This document shows positions 46,696 to 54,976 of a DNA stretch of 64,000 nucleotides, piece by piece. The notes beneath the pieces are model-generated. The model was not told the DNA's origin. It did no database searches and worked only from the letters and a program-made list of their open reading frames with translations. Origin of the DNA: JAOUEA01 sp963790335 (GTDB lineage: Bacteria > Actinomycetota > UBA4738 > HRBIN12); NCBI GenBank assembly GCA_963790335.1, contig CAWBOB010000006.1:140396-204395 (forward strand), written 5' to 3'. A program made the position numbers and the translations under genes. Positions within the stretch are counted from its first letter, which is position 1. Each line of letters opens with the position of its first letter.

Positions 46696-48237
46696 ATGGG
46701 CCGGGACGTCTTCTTCATCACGACGCCGATCTACTACGCGAACGATGTGCCCCATATCGGCCACGCGTACACGGAGGTGGCGAGCGACTTCATCGCGCGC
46801 TTCCGGCGGCAGCGCGGCGACGAGGTTTTCTTCCTGACAGGCACCGACGAGCACGGGCTCAAGGTCTCGAGGGCCGCTGAGGCCAACGGGGTCACGCCGC
46901 GCGAGTGGACCGACTCGCTCGAGCCACGTTGGCGTGAAGTGTGGGATCGGCTCGACATCAGCTACGACGACTACATCCGCACCACCGAGCCACGCCACTA
47001 CGAGTCGGTCGCGAAGATCCTGCAGGCTGTGTACGACAACGGGCGTGACGACATCTACGAAGGAACGTACGAAGGTCTGTACTGCGTCGCGTGCGAGGCG
47101 TACTACGCCGAGGACGAGCTCGTCGACGGCCGATGCCCGATCCACGATCGGCCCGTAGAGCCGATGCGCGAGGAGAACTACTTCTTCCGGCTCTCGGCGT
47201 ATGCGGACCGTCTGCTCGAGCACTATGCGGTCCATCCGAGCGCGATCGAGCCGGAGCAGCGGCGCAATGAGGTACTCGCTCTGATCAGGGGTGGTCTCCA
47301 GGACTTCTCGATCAGCCGGACGACGTTCGACTGGGGAGTGCCGTTGCCCTGGGATCCCGACCACGTCACCTACGTGTGGTTCGACGCGCTCACCAACTAC
47401 ATCACCGCGGCGGGCTACGTATCGGATGCCGGTCGCTTCTCTCGGTTGTGGCCGGCGAGTCTCCACATGATGGCCAAGGACATCGTGCGCTTCCATGCGG
47501 TCTATTGGCCGGCGATGCTGATGGCGGCTGGTCTCGATCCGCCGACCCAGGTGTGGGCCCACGGGTATCTCTTGGTGGGCGGCGAGAAGATGTCGAAGAC
47601 GAAGCTCACCGGGATCCATCCGTTCGAGCTGCTCGATCACTTCGGGGTCGACTCGTACCGGTACTACTTCATGCGGGAGATCTCCTTCGGCAACGACGGC
47701 AACTTCTCGTGGGAGTCCATGACCGAGCGGCACAACGCCGATCTCGCCAACGGGCTCGGCAACCTCGCCAGTCGCGTGCTCGCCATGCTCGCCTCGAACT
47801 TCGACGGCGTCGTTCCCGAGCCGGTGACCCCCGGAGCCGAGAGCGACCTGCCGGGCGTGATCGACGACGCGCTCCGACGCTACGACGAGCACATGCTCGC
47901 GCTGCGACTCCAGCCAGCCCTCGTCGCCGTCTGGGACATCGTCGACCGGGCGAACCACTACCTCGTCGAGCAGGAACCCTGGAAGCTCGCCAAGGACCCC
48001 GACCGCCGCGACGATCTCGCGAGCGTGCTGTACGCGGCCGCGGAGACGCTGCGCGTGCTCGCCGTCGCGATCGCGGCGATCATGCCGTCGGCCGCCGGTG
48101 CGCTCTGGGCCCAGCTCGGCATCGCCTCACCCCTCGATCGACAGCAACTTCCGGCGGCCGGGGCATGGGGTGGGCTCGAGGTGGGTACCCGCACGACCAA
48201 GGGATCGTCGCTGTTCCCCCGTCTCGAGGTCGACTGA
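46696..48237 (+). CDS. metG: methionyl-tRNA synthetase
   Basis: This class Ia synthetase charges tRNA-Met. The HIGH motif is PHIGHAY (residues 19-25) and the KMSKS motif is KMSKT (from Lys298). A metal knuckle (CVACEAYYAEDELVDGRCPIH) and the anticodon-binding helical domain are complete. At 513 residues it is the short form without the C-terminal tRNA-binding dimerisation domain. A TATCAT box ends 9 nt before the ATG, and the CTAG dyad lies just upstream. Confidence 0.97.
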   Translation: MGRDVFFITTPIYYANDVPHIGHAYTEVASDFIARFRRQRGDEVFFLTGTDEHGLKVSRAAEANGVTPREWTDSLEPRWREVWDRLDISYDDYIRTTEPRHYESVAKILQAVYDNGRDDIYEGTYEGLYCVACEAYYAEDELVDGRCPIHDRPVEPMREENYFFRLSAYADRLLEHYAVHPSAIEPEQRRNEVLALIRGGLQDFSISRTTFDWGVPLPWDPDHVTYVWFDALTNYITAAGYVSDAGRFSRLWPASLHMMAKDIVRFHAVYWPAMLMAAGLDPPTQVWAHGYLLVGGEKMSKTKLTGIHPFELLDHFGVDSYRYYFMREISFGNDGNFSWESMTERHNADLANGLGNLASRVLAMLASNFDGVVPEPVTPGAESDLPGVIDDALRRYDEHMLALRLQPALVAVWDIVDRANHYLVEQEPWKLAKDPDRRDDLASVLYAAAETLRVLAVAIAAIMPSAAGALWAQLGIASPLDRQQLPAAGAWGGLEVGTRTTKGSSLFPRLEVD

Positions 48238-48246
48238 CCTCGACCT

Positions 48247-48274
48247 CGCGGGCTCCCACCCCCGCGCGGGTTTT
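48247..48274 (+). terminator. intrinsic terminator after metG
   Basis: CGCGGG (48247-48252) pairs with CCCGCG (48261-48266), followed by CGGGTTTT, a short T-run. Confidence 0.55.
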
Positions 48275-48313
48275 CCACACCCCTGCAGTGCGGGGTGAGC
48301 CTTGCGACGTTCA

Positions 48314-48329
48314 TGTTTCACGTGAAGCT
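48314..48329. promoter_or_regulatory. near-consensus parS site
   Basis: TGTTTCACGTGAAGCT matches the ParB-binding consensus TGTTTCACGTGAAACA at 14 of 16 positions, and the core 14-mer at 13 of 14. It lies in the metG-tatD spacer. Such sites normally cluster around the replication origin. Functionality is inferred from the match only. Confidence 0.65.
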
Positions 48330-48373
48330 CCCTCCATCGACCGCATATGGAGACCCGTGTAGTCTCGCCTTCC

Positions 48374-49168
48374 GTGAGCAACCGGAACCTTCAACTCCCG
48401 ACTGATGCCGGAGCCGTCGACACGCATTGCCACCTCTTCCTCTTGGAGGCGGAACCTGCAGATGTGGTCGAGACCTCGAAGGCCGCCGGCGTCGACCGGC
48501 TCATCTGCGTCGGCATCGACGTCGAAACGAGCCGACGCTCCGCCGAGCTCGCCGACTCGCTCGAGGGTGTGTTCGCTACGGCGGGCATGCATCCCCACGA
48601 CGCGTCGACCTTCGACGCCGCCGCGGCATCGCGGATCGAGGAGCTGTTGGGCGACCCGCGGGTGATCGGTGTGGGGGAGTGTGGACTCGACTACTTCCGC
48701 ATGCACTCCCCGGTCGACGATCAGATCCGCGCGCTGCGCACCCACACGGCATGGTCCAACGAGACGGGCAAACCGATGGTCGTGCACGTGCGCGACGCAT
48801 GGCCCGACGTGCTTCGAGTGCTCGATGAGGGTTCGGCAGAGCACGTCGTGATCCACTGCTTCTCGGGAGACGCCGAGATCGCGCGGGAGTGCGCGAGGCG
48901 CGGATACTTCACGAGCTTCGCCGGCAACGTGACGTATCCGAAGAACGAACACCTGCGACAGGCCGCCACCGCCGTACCCCTCGACCGGCTGCTCGCGGAG
49001 ACCGATGCGCCGTTCCTGTCGCCCCAGAAGGTGCGAGGGTCGGCCAACCATCCGGCCAACGTGCTGATGACGCTCGCCGAACTGGCGCGCGTTCGCGGAG
49101 ACGATGTGGACAAGCTCGTGCTCGCGACGGCCGAGAATTCCCGCGCCGCGTTCCCCGGTCTTCGCTGA
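48374..49168 (+). CDS. tatD: TatD-family metal-dependent hydrolase (DNase/deacylase)
   Basis: TatD proteins are TIM-barrel metalloenzymes with 3'-5' exonuclease activity. The metal ligands are visible: DTHCHLF at the N-terminus, Glu in IGVGECGLDYFRMHSP, His in VVHVRDAW, HCFSGD, and Asp in LAETDAPFLSPQK. The 264-residue length is normal. GTG 48374 is chosen because TAGTCT (48360-48365) lies 8 nt upstream, typical of a leaderless start; an ATG at 48347 would precede that box. Confidence 0.93.
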   Translation: MSNRNLQLPTDAGAVDTHCHLFLLEAEPADVVETSKAAGVDRLICVGIDVETSRRSAELADSLEGVFATAGMHPHDASTFDAAAASRIEELLGDPRVIGVGECGLDYFRMHSPVDDQIRALRTHTAWSNETGKPMVVHVRDAWPDVLRVLDEGSAEHVVIHCFSGDAEIARECARRGYFTSFAGNVTYPKNEHLRQAATAVPLDRLLAETDAPFLSPQKVRGSANHPANVLMTLAELARVRGDDVDKLVLATAENSRAAFPGLR

Positions 49169-49292
49169 GCGTCGCGATCATCGGTACTCGAACAGACGTT
49201 CGATTCTCAAGGTTGCAGTGAGAGTTGAGGGTTTGTTACGGTGCGCTTCCTGCTCGAAGGCTTCGACCGGCATCAGCCGCTTCCCTGCGAGG

Positions 49293-49318
49293 CCTTCCTC
49301 TGACACGTTGGAGGAAGG
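49293..49318 (+). promoter_or_regulatory. hairpin sequestering the ribosome-binding site of the RlpA-like gene
   Basis: CCTTCCTC (49293-49300) is perfectly complementary to GAGGAAGG (49311-49318), which contains the Shine-Dalgarno and ends one base before the TTG start. The loop is 10 nt. When folded, initiation would be blocked, so the stem could be a translational switch. Confidence 0.55.
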
Positions 49319-50500
49319 TTGCCGATCCGCCCCGCCAGGGTCCGCCGTCTGCGGATCCACCGAGCGACCATGGGGCTCACCGTCGTGGTGGGCTTCGTGC
49401 TCGTCGCCGGGATCGTGAACCTGTCCGTCCGCAAGCACGTGACGCTCGTCGTCGGTGGGCAGCCGCAGACCGTGGCGACGACCTCCGACTCGGTGCACGA
49501 GCTCCTCGCCGACCAGGGCATCGCTCTCACGTCGGCGGTGCTCGTGCAGCCGTCCCCGACGAGCACGATCGCCGACGGCATGACCGTCGTCGTCGACCCG
49601 GCGAGCGTGTCGTCGGGCGCAGCAGCGTTCCTCGAAGCGACCGCGCCCGACGCCGGTGACGGCGAACTCGGCGGCGCGTCGACGGTGTTCGAAAGCCCCA
49701 CCGATGTGGGGGTCTGGGTGATGGCCGGGACGAGCCTCGGGTCCGTCGAGATGGCGGCCGGGCTCGTCGAGAGTGACTCCTCCGCCTCGAGCGTCGGAAC
49801 GTCCCCGGTCGTGCCCGCGCAGGTCGTCGTGCTGGGGAAGGTGCGCGACGTCCTGACCAACGCGGGCACGGCCGGGGAACTCCTCTCGGCCATGGGGATC
49901 AAGCCCGACGCTGACGACCGCGTTCGGCCGTCACCCGAGACCCCCCTTCACGACGGCATGACCCTTCGCTTCGACGAGGTGCGGGTCGTGACGAAGCTGG
50001 AGGCGATCAGGATCGCCTTCGACGTGCGCACGGAGTACACGTCGCGCCTCACGCCAGGCACGCCCGTCGAGGTGCTGAGGCAGGGGCGCGACGGACGAGG
50101 CATGGGCACCTTCCTCGTGACGAGCGTCAACGGCGAGGTCGCCTCCCGTCTGCTGATCGGCCGCTGGATCGAGCGTGAGCCGGTCACGGAGCGACGGCTC
50201 TCACCTCCGCAGTCGATGTACGGCGGCACCACGGACGTGCCTGGTGCGGTGGCCGACACGCAGGCGGGGCTCGCGACCTGGTACGACCCGCCGTGGTCGG
50301 GCCTCACCGCTGCGCACCCGACCCTGCCGTTCGGCACGCTCGTCACGGTCACCGACGACGAGACCGGACGTTCCGTTACCGTCACGATCAATGACCGCGG
50401 ACCGTTCGGCACGGGAAGGATCATCGACCTCTCCCCCGAAGCGTTCGCCGCGCTCCAGCCGCTCGGCGCGGGCGTCCTCGACGTCAGCATCGCCTGGTGA
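49319..50500 (+). CDS. DUF348-G5-RlpA-like secreted cell-wall protein (RpfB/YabE-related)
   Basis: This 393-residue protein has a signal/anchor helix (about residues 19-36), a ubiquitin-like DUF348 repeat (VTLVVGGQPQTVATTSDSVHELLADQGI), a second one around residue 180, a G5-like region (FDVRTEYTSRLTPGTPVEVLRQGRDG) and a C-terminal double-psi barrel (GLATWYDPPWSGLTAAHPTLPFGTLVTVT ... INDRGPFGTGRIIDLSPEAF). It takes the chromosomal place of rpfB but ends in an RlpA domain rather than a resuscitation-factor lysozyme fold. The stop overlaps rsmA. The TTG start is likely, given the adjacent GGAGG. Confidence 0.85.
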   Translation: MPIRPARVRRLRIHRATMGLTVVVGFVLVAGIVNLSVRKHVTLVVGGQPQTVATTSDSVHELLADQGIALTSAVLVQPSPTSTIADGMTVVVDPASVSSGAAAFLEATAPDAGDGELGGASTVFESPTDVGVWVMAGTSLGSVEMAAGLVESDSSASSVGTSPVVPAQVVVLGKVRDVLTNAGTAGELLSAMGIKPDADDRVRPSPETPLHDGMTLRFDEVRVVTKLEAIRIAFDVRTEYTSRLTPGTPVEVLRQGRDGRGMGTFLVTSVNGEVASRLLIGRWIEREPVTERRLSPPQSMYGGTTDVPGAVADTQAGLATWYDPPWSGLTAAHPTLPFGTLVTVTDDETGRSVTVTINDRGPFGTGRIIDLSPEAFAALQPLGAGVLDVSIAW

Positions 50501-51371
50501 GGCCGGCGGTCTCGGCGCGGGTGCGATCCGCGATCTCGCCGCCCGTCACGGCGTCACGCCGAACAAGTCGCTCGGCCAGCACTTCCTGATCGATCCGAAC
50601 CTCGCCAGGGCGATCGTGGCCGACGCGGGCATCGTCCCGGGATCGCGGGTGGTCGAGATCGGCGCGGGGCTCGGATCGCTCACCGTGGCGCTCGCAGCCG
50701 CCGAGGCCGAGGTGCTCGCGGTGGAGGTCGACCGTGGGCTCGTGCGCGCGCTCGACGAGCTCACCGCAGGCCTCGCGTCGGTGCGCCTGCTGCAGGCGGA
50801 TGCGATGCGGCTCGACTGGACCGCCGAGCTCGGCGTGCCGGCAGGGGCCGACCGCGAGGGAGGGAGTCGGCACCGGTGGACGCTCTGCGCGAACCTTCCG
50901 TACAACGTCGCGGTGCCGCTCGTGCTCGACACCCTGGCCTCGGTGCCCGCGATCGGTCGGTGGGTGGTGATGGTGCAGCGCGAGGTCGGGGAGCGGCTCG
51001 TCGCCGAACCGGGGCACGAGCAGTTCGGCGCCGTGAGCCTGCGGGTCGCCTACGCCGCGTCGGGGGCGATCGTGCGCCGTGTGCCGGCGTCGGTGTTCTG
51101 GCCACGGCCCACGGTCGAGTCGGTCGTCGTGCGCCTCGACCGGCGTGCGAGTCCCCCGGTCGACGTCGACGAAGCATCGCTCTGGTGCGTCGTCGACACG
51201 GCGTTCGCGCAGCGGCGCAAGACCATGCGCAACGCCCTCCGACGCCTGGGGCTCGACGCTGCGGACGCCGACGCCGTGCTTGCCGGCTCCGGTGTGGCGT
51301 CCAGCGCCCGGCCCCAGGAGTTGGATCTCGCGACGTTCGCGGCGATCGCCGAGCGGGTGGGCGCGGCGTGA
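50497..51371 (+). CDS. rsmA: 16S rRNA dimethyladenosine transferase, start region uncertain
   Basis: RsmA (KsgA) dimethylates A1518 and A1519 of 16S rRNA. The motifs are clear: NKSLGQHFLIDPNLARAIV, VVEIGAGLGSLTVAL, the catalytic CANLPYNVAVPLVL and VFWPRPTVESVVVRL. In the frame of these motifs no ATG, GTG or TTG occurs near the expected start. A GTG overlapping the previous stop (GTGA at 50497) is one frame off, so a one-base indel between 50,500 and 50,560 is likely. The 3' end is coupled to ispE. Confidence 0.9.
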
Positions 51372-52294
51372 GGCCGCCGGGACGTGAGCAGGTCGTGCCG
51401 CGCGTCGTGACACGCCGTGCGCACGCGAAGATCAACGTCTTCCTTCGGGTGCTCGGCCGGCGCGACGACGGCTTCCACGACATCGAGAGCGTCGTGCTGC
51501 CGATCTCATTGCACGACATCGTCACCGTGTCCGGCTCGGGCGACGGCGGCGTCGCCCTGAGCGTTGAAGGCGAGCCCGAGCTCATCCACGCGGTGCCGGC
51601 CGACACCGGGGAGAACCTCGCCGGACGGGCGGCGCTCGCGCTGGCGGAACTCGCAGGTATCGAGCTCTCCTCGCACGGGGTCTCCCTCGCGGTGCACAAG
51701 CGCATCCCCGTCGCGGCCGGCCTCGGCGGTGGCAGCGCGGATGCCGCTGCGACCCTGCTCGCCCTCGACGAGCTCTGGGGCTGCGGTCTCGACGAGGGTG
51801 CGCTGCGCGAGCTCGGATCGACCCTCGGTGCCGACGTGCCCGCCTTGCTCGCCGGCGAGCCGGTGTTCGTGCGCGGCCGGGGTGAGCGGGTCACGCCGGT
51901 TCACACGGCGAGCACGTGGTGGGTGCTCAGGCCGTTCGCGTTCGGCGTCTCGGCCGCCGACGCCTACGGCTGGTTCGACGATGTACCCGCCACCGGCCCA
52001 GACCCCGGTGTGCTGATCGCGGCCCTCGAGACCGGCGACGTCGAGCTGCTGGGCGACGCTCTCTTCGACGACCTGCAAGCCGGCGTCATCGCACGACACG
52101 CTGAGGTGGGCGAGGCCATCGAGGCGTTCGCGGGGGCCGGAGCCCTCGGCGCGGTCGTCACGGGGAGCGGCCCGACCGTGGCCGCACTCGCGCGCCACAT
52201 CGCGCATGCCGATTCGCTCGTGAAGGTGGTACCGGGCTCGATCGTCGTCAGCGGTCCGCCCGGGCGGGCCGAACCATCTTCGGGCGCGGGATAA
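51368..52294 (+). CDS. ispE: 4-diphosphocytidyl-2-C-methyl-D-erythritol kinase
   Basis: This GHMP kinase phosphorylates CDP-methylerythritol in the MEP isoprenoid pathway. The 308-residue protein has AHAKINVFLRVLGRRDDGFHDIESV, the ATP loop IPVAAGLGGGSADAAATL, and GAVVTGSGPTVAAL. GTG 51368 overlaps the rsmA stop (GTGA). RsmA-IspE coupling is common in Actinomycetota. Confidence 0.95.
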   Translation: MRPPGREQVVPRVVTRRAHAKINVFLRVLGRRDDGFHDIESVVLPISLHDIVTVSGSGDGGVALSVEGEPELIHAVPADTGENLAGRAALALAELAGIELSSHGVSLAVHKRIPVAAGLGGGSADAAATLLALDELWGCGLDEGALRELGSTLGADVPALLAGEPVFVRGRGERVTPVHTASTWWVLRPFAFGVSAADAYGWFDDVPATGPDPGVLIAALETGDVELLGDALFDDLQAGVIARHAEVGEAIEAFAGAGALGAVVTGSGPTVAALARHIAHADSLVKVVPGSIVVSGPPGRAEPSSGAG

Positions 52295-52323
52295 TCGAAG
52301 CGGCGATCGTCATGCGGTCGTGA

Positions 52324-52394
52324 TCCGGGGTCGTCTAATGGCAAGACACGGGCCTTTGGAGCCTGGAATGGAGGTTCGACTCCTCCCCCCGGAA
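52324..52394 (+). tRNA. tRNA-Gln (anticodon TTG)
   Basis: The 7-bp acceptor stem TCCGGGG/CCCCGGA, the D-arm (GTC ... GAC), the anticodon stem CGGGC/GCCTG with loop CTTTGGA (anticodon TTG at 52356-52358) and the T-arm GGAGG-TTCGACT-CCTCC all form. The discriminator is A, and CCA is not encoded. Confidence 0.95.
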
Positions 52395-52471
52395 CGATCC
52401 GAAGCCGTCGCGGGCTCCGGTCTGCATGGTTGTTCTCGACCGCTTTCCTATCTGGCTCAGGAAGCGTTGCT

Positions 52472-53839
52472 TCAGGCCGCGCGCTTCACGACTCGGTAGA
52501 GGTGCCAGCGGTCGGGCACGCCCTTCAGCTCGTGTTCGCCCGCGTCGTCGAAGGTCAGGCCGCTGCCGGCGACCAGGTCCTTCACGGTCTGCGAGACGAG
52601 GATCTCGTTCGCGGCCGCCTTCGCGCCCACCCTCGCCCCGATCGCGACGCCGAGGCCGGCGACGTCATCGCCCTCGAACGTCACCTCCCCGGTGTGCAGA
52701 CCGGCCCGGATCTCGACGCCCAGCACCTGCACTTGCGCGGCGATCGCCTCCGCGCATCGGATACCTCGGGCCGGGCCATCGAAGGTCGCGAGGAACCCGT
52801 CGCCCATCGTCTTGATCTCACGGCCGCGGAACCGGACGAGGTTCGACCGCACGATCTGGTCGTGCTGCGTTCGCACCTCGGCCCAGGCTCGATCCCCGAG
52901 CGCCGCTCCTTGCGCCGTCGAGTCCACGATGTCGGTGAACATCACCGTGGCGAGCACGCGGCCGAGTTCGGCCTCCTCGTCACCGACCTCCGACACGAAC
53001 CGATCGATCTCGGCGAGCAACTCGTCCTGGTTGCCTGCCCAATAGAAGTGGTCGACGCCGGGGAACGAGACGAAGCGCGCGCCGCGGATCTGATCCGCCA
53101 TCCACTTCGATTCCTCGGCGCCGAACAGGAGGTCGCCGTCGCGGGCCAGCACGAGCGTCGGAACGTGGATCGCCGGCAGCGCCGGCCTGACGTCGATCCC
53201 GCGGTTCATCCGTTCGAGCGCGATCGCGGCCCCGGGACTGGCGGCGTGACGGAGGTAGTCCGCGAACCATCCGATCGTTCGATCATCGTCGGCGAGCGTG
53301 GGCGCGCCCCACTCCCGCAAGGCTTGGGCCGCGAACCCCCGCGTACCCCAGGTCCGTTCGATCTCCTCGACATCGCGCTCATGCTCATCGTCGGTGGGTA
53401 CCGGGAACGGGTAGTCGATCGTCGGTCTCCAGCATGCGCTGGTCCCGAACAAGACGAGCGCGATGGTCCGCTCCGGATACGTCGCAGCGAACAGCGTCGC
53501 CATCGGACCCCCCTCCGAGAAGCCCATCACGATGGCGCGTTCCGAGCCGACCGCGTCCATGACGGCCCTCGCGTCGTCCATACGGACCTCGAGAGACGGA
53601 AGCCGATCGTCGGGCACGCGGTCGGAGAGTCCCGTCCCGCGCTTGTCGAAGACGATCAACCGCGAGAACGCTGCCAGCCGCGAGAGGAAGCGCGCGAGCG
53701 TCGGCTCCTTCCACATCAGCTCGACATGGGTGGTCCAGGCCATCACGAAAGCGATATCGACCGGACCGGTGCCCACCGTCTGATACGCGATGTGCACACC
53801 ATCCGCGGTCTTCGCGTACCGCGTCTCCGGGATGTCCAC
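52472..53839 (-). CDS. alpha/beta-hydrolase fused to class III adenylate/guanylate cyclase
   Basis: This 455-residue protein has an N-terminal alpha/beta-hydrolase domain (about residues 1-275; nucleophile elbow VMGFSEGGPMATL) followed by a class III cyclase catalytic domain (MFTDIVDSTAQ with the metal Asp, then REIKTMGDGFLATF with the second Asp). The fusion is known in actinobacteria; it may couple binding or cleavage of a small molecule to cyclic nucleotide synthesis. The GTG at 53839 is chosen just before the fold (DIPETRYAKTADGVHIAYQ). Confidence 0.85.
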   Translation of the reverse strand: MDIPETRYAKTADGVHIAYQTVGTGPVDIAFVMAWTTHVELMWKEPTLARFLSRLAAFSRLIVFDKRGTGLSDRVPDDRLPSLEVRMDDARAVMDAVGSERAIVMGFSEGGPMATLFAATYPERTIALVLFGTSACWRPTIDYPFPVPTDDEHERDVEEIERTWGTRGFAAQALREWGAPTLADDDRTIGWFADYLRHAASPGAAIALERMNRGIDVRPALPAIHVPTLVLARDGDLLFGAEESKWMADQIRGARFVSFPGVDHFYWAGNQDELLAEIDRFVSEVGDEEAELGRVLATVMFTDIVDSTAQGAALGDRAWAEVRTQHDQIVRSNLVRFRGREIKTMGDGFLATFDGPARGIRCAEAIAAQVQVLGVEIRAGLHTGEVTFEGDDVAGLGVAIGARVGAKAAANEILVSQTVKDLVAGSGLTFDDAGEHELKGVPDRWHLYRVVKRAA

Positions 53840-54132
53840 GCCCGCATCCTTCCCGGAATGGGACGGCGCCGCAACTGACGCCCCAGAGCGGGGACGGGTC
53901 GACGAGCTCCGGGTCGTGAGCAGTAGCCCCGACGCAAACCGATCCTCCTTCTTGCGCCAGGGGGGCGACGCCAACAGCATCGTCGGCAGCACCGAACCAA
54001 CCGGATGCTCCGAGGGCTGGTGGCGAACTAAGGCACACGATGGTGCCAACGGACTGATCGAGTTCGAAGATCAGCGAAGTCGCGCGGCGGTTCCGAGCCG
54101 ATGACTATGGAAGCGGAACTACTGGCAGCCAG
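53840..54132. other. intergenic region without recognised gene
   Basis: 293 bp between two minus-strand genes. Short frames exist on both strands but none shows a ribosome-binding site with protein-like composition. No strong dyad or promoter stands out. Confidence 0.5.
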
Positions 54133-54507
54133 CTAGTCGAGTGGCTCCACCCATTGCTTGCGCCATTCCGGAGGGTCCCACGGGTCGCCCACATAGATCG
54201 TTTCGCGCACGACCTTGTCGTCGCGAAACTCCATGATGCCCACGACGTGCCCCGGCTTGCCGTCGTAGCGGATGACGTACTCGTTCAGCCAGAGGTCGTC
54301 ACTACCGATCGTGCGGCGCATCTCGAAGTCGAGGCTCGCGGGGTAGGCGGTTCGGAACTCCAGGATGTTCTGCTTGCCCCGGATCCGCTCGCCACCCTGC
54401 GGGAACTCCAAAACGGCATCGTCGGCGTATATCTCCGTCGCGACGTTCTCGTCTCGGCCCGCCGCAGCGAAATGAGCCTCGATGGCCGTTCTCCGATCAC
54501 TCGACAT
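54133..54507 (-). CDS. SnoaL-like / NTF2-fold protein
   Basis: This 124-residue protein has the cone-fold pattern TAIEAHFAAAGRDENVATEIYADDAVLEFPQGGERIRGKQNILEFR ... HVVGIMEFRDDKVVRETIYVGDPWDPPEWRKQW. SnoaL-like proteins bind small hydrophobic ligands or act as isomerases/hydrolases; the role is not deducible. ATG 54507 follows GGAGG. Confidence 0.85.
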   Translation of the reverse strand: MSSDRRTAIEAHFAAAGRDENVATEIYADDAVLEFPQGGERIRGKQNILEFRTAYPASLDFEMRRTIGSDDLWLNEYVIRYDGKPGHVVGIMEFRDDKVVRETIYVGDPWDPPEWRKQWVEPLD

Positions 54508-54976
54508 GGCATCCTCCGTCTGCCGTCTCCCTGCGCGGAAGATATCCGAGTCCAGACTGACGTGAATGCGGGAGCTTCGACGGGCATGACCGCGCCAGCC
54601 ACTCGTGGCCGACATGTTCGGTCACGCCGCGACGGCGTCGCTACTTCAAACTGCCAGGTCTTCCTCTTAGGACTCAGCGCGGGTGGAGACGCCGTGAGGG
54701 TCGCGAACCCCCGGAGCAGCGGTACGCGGGGCCATGTCGAGCGACGGCATCGGTTCCTTGTGCACGAGGCCCCCGACAGGTGGGTGATTACGCCAGCCTC
54801 ATCGGGCCGAGAAGGGCCATCGCAAGAGACCGAGGTCTAGGTGAATGGGCCCGACGACGTGCTTGCTGGGGTCGAAGAAGGCGCGCAGGCGTGCAAGGAG
54901 GATCAGGGGGCCCTCCCTTCCTTGAGTCCACGTTCGGCGAAGGCGTCGGCTGGTGCCGCGAACGATCGGTTCTCGG
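54508..54976. other. intergenic region without recognised gene
   Basis: 469 bp of lower coding quality. A minus-strand frame around 54,840-54,920 would give ILLARLRAFFDPSKHVVGP, which looks protein-like but has no start or family match. It may be the relic of a decayed gene. No clear promoter, repeat or RNA is visible. Confidence 0.4.

Noticed and set aside
48271..48279. DnaA-box-like TTTTCCACA, possible oriC
   Set aside because: Single site with one mismatch, no cluster, no AT-rich unwinding region and no dnaA/dnaN nearby.
49190..49318. ydaO/c-di-AMP riboswitch upstream of the RlpA-like gene
   Set aside because: The gene type suggests it, but I cannot fit the known conserved core. Only the SD-sequestering stem is supported.
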